Below are positions 59,378 through 64,000 of a stretch of 64,000 bases of DNA, piece by piece (position 1 is the first letter of the stretch; each line of letters starts with the position of its first letter). Made by a program: the position numbers and the translations under genes. This stretch comes from Eutreptiella sp. 'Long Island Sound 2002' (lineage: Eukaryota > Euglenozoa > Euglenophyceae > Eutreptiales > Eutreptiaceae), in assembly GCA_964036045.1 (NCBI GenBank), contig OZ038383.1, positions 90,927,086-90,991,085 of the forward strand. Direction: 5' to 3'. A model generated the notes under the pieces. It did not search any database. It worked only from the letters and a program-made list of their open reading frames with translations, and was not told where the DNA came from.

Positions 59378-60110
59378 TTCTGGTGCGCTCGGTTCAGATG
59401 GCCATTGTCCGGCCATTGCTCCGTGTTCTACACCATTGGGTAATGCCAGCGGCGGTGAAGGGGAACCTCGGGGTGATTCCCGGCCCTGGTGCTGGGGCCC
59501 TGGAAAGTCTGCGGCGCTTGCCCATTTAGGTGGCAACAGGCGTGGAATTGATCTATTTTGAAGTGCTTGCTTCGGTGGTAGGTTGCTGCCCCACTTATTG
59601 TTTGAAGACCATATCATGAGTCTCCTGCTGGTTCTCCGGCTGAGACAAAATCACAGTTCGAAAAAAAAGTTGGGAGGAACAAGGCGAGCAACGGCAAAGA
59701 CCAAAGCTGCAGTACTTGCACTGACTTGTTATTCCGGTTGTCAGATAGGTCCACAACGCCAGTGATAATACATGGGCTTACAACACCCCTGAGGAACACA
59801 ACAGGAAGGTATATACATCTCTGTCAGATACAAACAGTGCAAAAAAAATTGCCACAAGCGAAAACATCGCGTAGCACTATTGGTGTGCTGTCTTGGCTAT
59901 CCTGCGGAGCATTCTCATTATTTCACGATACTCTACATGCGTAGGAATAGCACGCGCGCCTCCGCCAGAGTTGTCGCGCTTCAATTAAGTCCTCAAATGG
60001 CCTGCAGGTGATGGCAAAAATTATGCTTGGAATATAATGTAGGTGTATATAAGATCAGAACTCGTTATTCCCTCAGGTGTCTGTCTTTGATGAACGACCG
60101 CAGTTATACC
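59378..60110. repeat. direct repeat copy A (~730 bp)
   Basis: Same orientation as 62933-63680 and roughly 85-90% alike by eye. On the minus strand both encode a similar stretch (VVDLSDNRNNKSVQVLQLWS), which copy A breaks and copy B keeps open for 125 codons. It could be an LTR pair, a duplicated exon or an unknown dispersed repeat. I found no TG...CA ends. Confidence 0.75.
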
Positions 60111-60452
60111 CCCCTACAAGGACGCACCCACGGGGTTGAGGCCGATACGCTCAGAGTAAGGCGGACGGCCACACCTTGCACATGCTTGGACCTAGCAGCT
60201 GTCACAGTCACAAAGTAAGGCACTCTGAAGCATCCCTAGTACAGTCCCGCACTAGCAAACGCAACCCACTGGGTGTTGCGGCACCCCAGCCGACTGTTTA
60301 CCCTGTGCGTTGGTCAAGCAATTCAATTACCTATCTCGCTCATGAGTGGCTGGCGGCTCACTGTTCCTTCATGTCTGCCCTGGACACCTGTGGTGTTGCC
60401 TATCAACTTTGGGGTTTACACATGTGTCCCACGAACCAGTGATATTTTTTGC

Positions 60453-60524
60453 TGCTGTGGTTTGACCTATAGAACTGGCTGCGGATTCACCTATCAACCT
60501 GGCTGTGGTTTGACCTATCAACCT
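60453..60524 (+). repeat. 24-bp tandem repeat, 3 copies
   Basis: Units at 60453, 60477 and 60501 with consensus ggctgtggtttgacctatca followed by acct. Confidence 0.85.
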
Positions 60525-60599
60525 GACACATCGCAGCATGCCATGCATAAACTGGAGTTGTCGCTGCCTGATGATCAAAGGAGGAGTGAACATTGATAA

Positions 60600-60850
60600 T
60601 GATTTACTGAGCTATGCTGCAGATGATGATGATGAATGATGACGCACTGACAATGAAGTCAGGCGAAATGTGATTTTACATGATGGCAGCAGAAGAGATG
60701 ATGGCTGAGATGGTGAATGACGATAAATCGATAAACTGCTGATGAATTGCTAGTGAATTGATGATTTGATGAGTGATGTAAGATGTATGATGGATGACAA
60801 TGATGACGTGAATGACACTGACATGATTGCTGAGATGAACTACTGATTTA
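60600..60850 (+). repeat. TGA/GATGA-rich low-complexity tract
   Basis: Irregular gatgatgatgaatgatga-type sequence. Non-coding, with stops in every plus frame. Confidence 0.7.
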
Positions 60851-61479
60851 AATTAGAACTGAAATTGCACTCCTGCTGAATGCTCCATTTTCCCTGGCGC
60901 ACGTAAACTGAGGTATGAACATGGCACTGAACTTAACACACGCATGGGTCGTGAACAACCAGCGCACAAGCTGGTACCAAGGGAGAAGGAATTCACACTA
61001 CCTTTCGCGGGTGTGTGTTGCCTTGAGTGTGCGTGCGCGGCTTGTGGTTTTACCTATCAAGTCACTTAATGCTCGCTGTTTTTCAGCCCGCGTCCAAGAC
61101 TCCTTTCCTCTCCATCAGCCTCGTTTTCTCTCTTTCTCTCTTCGTCGCCTTGATTGTTTTTTGTCCCCTTCAATCTTGGCTTCTGTCCTTGTTTCTCCGT
61201 GCGTGAGCGAGAGAAGGAAGGGATTGGTCCGGACACTGTGGCTAGCATGGACAATGCCAGGGCTTGCAACAAAAGACCAAGCCTCCTATTGACCATCAAC
61301 TGAACCAAAAGAAGAACAAAACTGAAGAGCTGACCCTGACACGAAGAATTATCCACTAAAGCGTTGTACCTGCAACTCAAAGTCAGCGAAGACCAGAGTG
61401 CTTGTTTTCATGGTGCCCAAGCCAAAGCGCGGCGGCATTGTGCTTGGTTTCAGGGCATCAAAGCAGAAGTGGATCTGCA

Positions 61480-62840
61480 CTATGGTCCAATTTTGCAACA
61501 CCAAGCTTCTTTGCGGCCAATTCCTTGAAACAGCCCTGTTGCAGTCCTCACTCTGTTGGCGTCGCAGTTGCCACGAGGGGCCTTTCTTGCTTCTAGGACT
61601 GCCACGACCCGCTGCTTGTGATCACTCTCATACATGACCAAACACACATTGTCCCAACTGCAGATATTTACAAGCTTTGCCATAGCGGCACCACCGTGTT
61701 TGCGCGTACTTGTGGGAGTGTTGGCTTTCTGTCATCGGGCTATAGTCCAGTTTCCATGCGCGCCTTCTGTAAACGCCTCCTCAGGTTCCTCGTCTTGTGA
61801 ATGTTTGTGGACGCCACTCGACAGCTTCAAAGTCCAGAGCGGCGCCACAGTGTAGTTGACTCGGGCGAAACCTGTCATTTGTTGCTGGTTATCCCCTTCG
61901 TCTGCCTCCGCCTCTTCCTCTTCGGCATGGACGTCTGCTTCTGCTTCTTCCCCTTTGACTTGGGCTTGGTAGTACACCTCATTTGCGTGTGCCTCATCCT
62001 CACCGGCCTCGACCTCTGCTTCTGCCTTTTCCTCTTCGGCATCGACGTCTGCTTCTGGCTCTTTCTCTTCAACTTGGTCTTGCTAGTAGTCCCCATTTGT
62101 GTAGTACAGCTGCAACTGAGGCCCACTGTTCTTTAGGTACCACCATCCTAACTGTTCCTTCTCACCAATAATGACGGAGTCCCAGTAGTCGTCAGTGTCA
62201 AGTTCAATGGGCTCGCTACCGTCAGAATCCTCTTCTCGGCCGTCTTCTTCATAATGGTAGGCGATCTGAAACCTGTTGTCCAAACGACCCAAGACCATAG
62301 TGTTTCCTTCATTTTGCATCCACAAGTTATAGAGAACCAGATGAACAAAAATCGTACAGCCCTTGAGATTCATGCCACGGCTCGCACTCACCGCAAAGAA
62401 CCTTGCAACACACCCTGCCCCAACATGTGACTGGGCTATGGTTGTAGCCTCGCACCAGAGATTCTCCACAACGTGGGCTCAAGATTTCCAGGCTACATGC
62501 AGTAGACTCCCTGAAAGATCCTCCAAAAACTCAGCGACGGCGTTTGGCGCTTTCAGGCCTGCAATATGAAAAATTTCACGTGTCCCTACTCCTTCGCTGT
62601 CTGAGTCTTCGGCATTGGTGTTCTATGTCATCCCACACTATACATAAAGAGCAACCAACGAAGCAACAATCACAGGTGACACTCGTGGCGAGCCTGCGAG
62701 CTCTGACTTTGGCTGCCTCCTTTTCAAACTGAACATGTTCTTTCGCAAGACGGGCGACGATGTCATCCAAGGAACATGGTTCTGTTGCTCGCGGGCTGTG
62801 TAGCCTTGCATTGACGCACGACCAATGAATCAAGCAGTGC
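61480..62840 (-). pseudogene. unknown gene with acidic tail, several blocks
   Basis: Not recognised. Block 1 (about 62833-62690): CSLDDIVARLAKEHVQFEKE. Then a likely acceptor (ATGACATAG|AACACC at about 62615) opens one long frame to 61732: EDSDSEGVGTREIFHIAGLK, one TGA near 62480, MQNEGNTMVLGRLDNRFQI, ELDTDDYWDSVIIGEKEQLG, one TAG at 62083-62085, then an extremely acidic stretch (EEEKAEAEVEAGEDEA; EEEEAEADEGD) and YTVAPLWTLKLSSG. A further block at 61683-61480 (MAKLVNICSWDNVCLVMYES) may be its 3' exon. Only two stops in ~290 codons suggest recent decay or an incompletely understood gene. It lies between the two ~730-bp direct repeats. Confidence 0.45.
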
Positions 62841-62932
62841 CTGCATTAGCCGCAGTTCTGCTTCTGCTCTGGAGCACCGTCAACAACTGCAGCAGACATA
62901 GAGCATGTATTGTCTTTTTATTTTCACACTTT

Positions 62933-63680
62933 GTGGTGCATTCGGTGGACATGGCCATTATCTGGCGGTTGCTCCGTGTTCTGCACCCTTGGGTAGTCGG
63001 AGCGGCAGTAAAGGGAAACCTCGAGGTATTTCCCGGCCCTGCTGCTGGGGCTCTGGGGACTCTGTGGCGCTTGCCCTTGTAGGTGGCAACAGGCGTTGAA
63101 TGGATCTATTTTGAAGTGCTTGCTCCTCCCGTAGTTTGCTGCCCGACTTATTGTTTGAAGACCATATCATGATTCTCCTGCTGGTTCTCCGGCTGAGACA
63201 AAGTCACAGTTTGAGAAAATAGTTGGGAGCAACAAGGCGAGCGACGGCAACGACCAAAGTTGCAGTACTTGCACTGACTTGTTATTCCGGTTGTCAGATA
63301 GGTCCACAACGCCAGACACAATACATGGGCTTACAACACCCCTGAGCAATACAAACAGGAAAGTATATATATCCCTGTCAGATACAAACGGCGAACGGTG
63401 CAACAAAATCCCCACCAGCAGAAACATCGTGTAGCACCTCTGGTGAGCTGTCCGGGCTATCCTGCTAAGCACTCTCATTATTTCACGATACTCTACATGC
63501 GTAGGAATAGCACGTGCGCGTCTGCAAAAGTTGTCGCCATTCATCTAAAGCCCCAAACTGCCTGCACGTGAGGGCAAAAATTATTAGTGGAATATAATGC
63601 AGGTGTATAGAAGATCAGAACGCGTTGTTCGCTCGGCCGTCTGGCGTTGTTGGGCAACCGCAGTTACAGTCACCTTTATA
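62933..63680. repeat. direct repeat copy B (~730 bp)
   Basis: Partner of 59378-60110. Its right edge passes into a minus-strand coding-like block. Confidence 0.75.
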
Positions 63681-63950
63681 ATGCTCAAACACTGTGTCTA
63701 CTCTTGCAGCTATCTTGTCTCTGTCGACCTGCTTCCCACATTTGACCACCGACATTATGTCCACCATTTTGCGAATTGTTGGTCGTGGTCTCATATTCTC
63801 GGCCACTTCATTCCAAAGTTCCTCGTTGCAATGTTCCCGAATGAAGCTCACCTGAGCGCGCTCCTCAGTGGGGTGCCACCCAGAAGGAGGTGGACAAATG
63901 TTCCGAAGGGGTGCTTGAATGAATTTGGCTGCATTCCTTTCACCTCTGGC
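63615..63950 (-). pseudogene. unknown coding block, possibly a 3' exon
   Basis: Minus strand, after a possible acceptor AATCTCTAAAG at about 63955: AAKFIQAPLRNICPPPSGWH then VSFIREHCNEELWNEVAENM and KMVDIMSVVKCGKQVDRDKI, ending in a Cys-rich CNCGCPTT and a stop at 63615. The composition is protein-like (helical, Lys/Glu/Val) but no family is recognised. It overlaps the edge of repeat B by about 65 bp and may be cut by the window end. Confidence 0.4.
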
Positions 63951-64000
63951 GCGACTTTAGAGATTTGTCATCATTCTTGTCTGAAATCTTGATATTTTTG

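Overview
The window reads as a repeat-dominated eukaryotic nuclear region, and I find no intact host gene in it. The mobile elements (plant-type Ty3/Gypsy chromoviruses, hAT elements) and a short interstitial stretch mixing TTTAGGG and TTAGGG suggest a large plant or streptophyte-algal genome. The gag/pol proteins also look like those I associate with charophyte algae, but that is an impression, not a database result.

Layout. 1-4.2 kb: degenerate non-coding repeats and a hAT transposase remnant (2400-3305). 4.2-19.4 kb: a nested pair of related Ty3/Gypsy chromoviruses on the minus strand. The younger inner element (5324-16538, about 11.2 kb, two ~712-bp LTRs) sits inside the gag of an older outer copy (16539-19393 plus 4212-5323), with a clear 5-bp target duplication AGGTG. 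19.4-20.5 kb: coding blocks of an unknown minus-strand gene. 20.5-25.9 kb: about 265 copies of a 20-bp minisatellite. 25.9-29.3 kb: the 3' half of a third, related chromovirus. 29.3-33 kb: more unknown minus-strand coding blocks whose non-coding parts carry the same 22-bp palindrome as the 19.4-20.5 kb locus. 33-38 kb: non-coding. 38.3-46 kb: GC/GT-rich repeats (a 570-bp duplication, a 60-bp minisatellite open in three frames, a 69-bp repeat, a G/T-rich tract) between ~315-bp inverted repeats, with a 442-bp hAT-type MITE at 42627-43068. 46-50.4 kb: a ~213-bp GC-rich tandem repeat, a degenerate tandem array, a (CATCA)n tract, telomere-like DNA and a 10-bp array. 50.4-52.7 kb: a coiled-coil pseudogene. 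56.1-59.4 kb: a second, decayed chromovirus pol family. 59.4-64 kb: a ~730-bp direct repeat pair around fragments of an unknown acidic-protein gene.

The most interesting system is the inner/outer chromovirus family. Between protease and reverse transcriptase it carries a segment resembling an N6-adenine methyltransferase (LFAS and NPPF motifs, as in the Dam-like part of DIRS elements). Its LTR tips are AG...CT instead of TG...CA. Gag and pol share one frame separated by UAG in both copies. A 2.7-kb 3' non-coding region carries hairpins retained in the third element. All copies contain stops or frameshifts.
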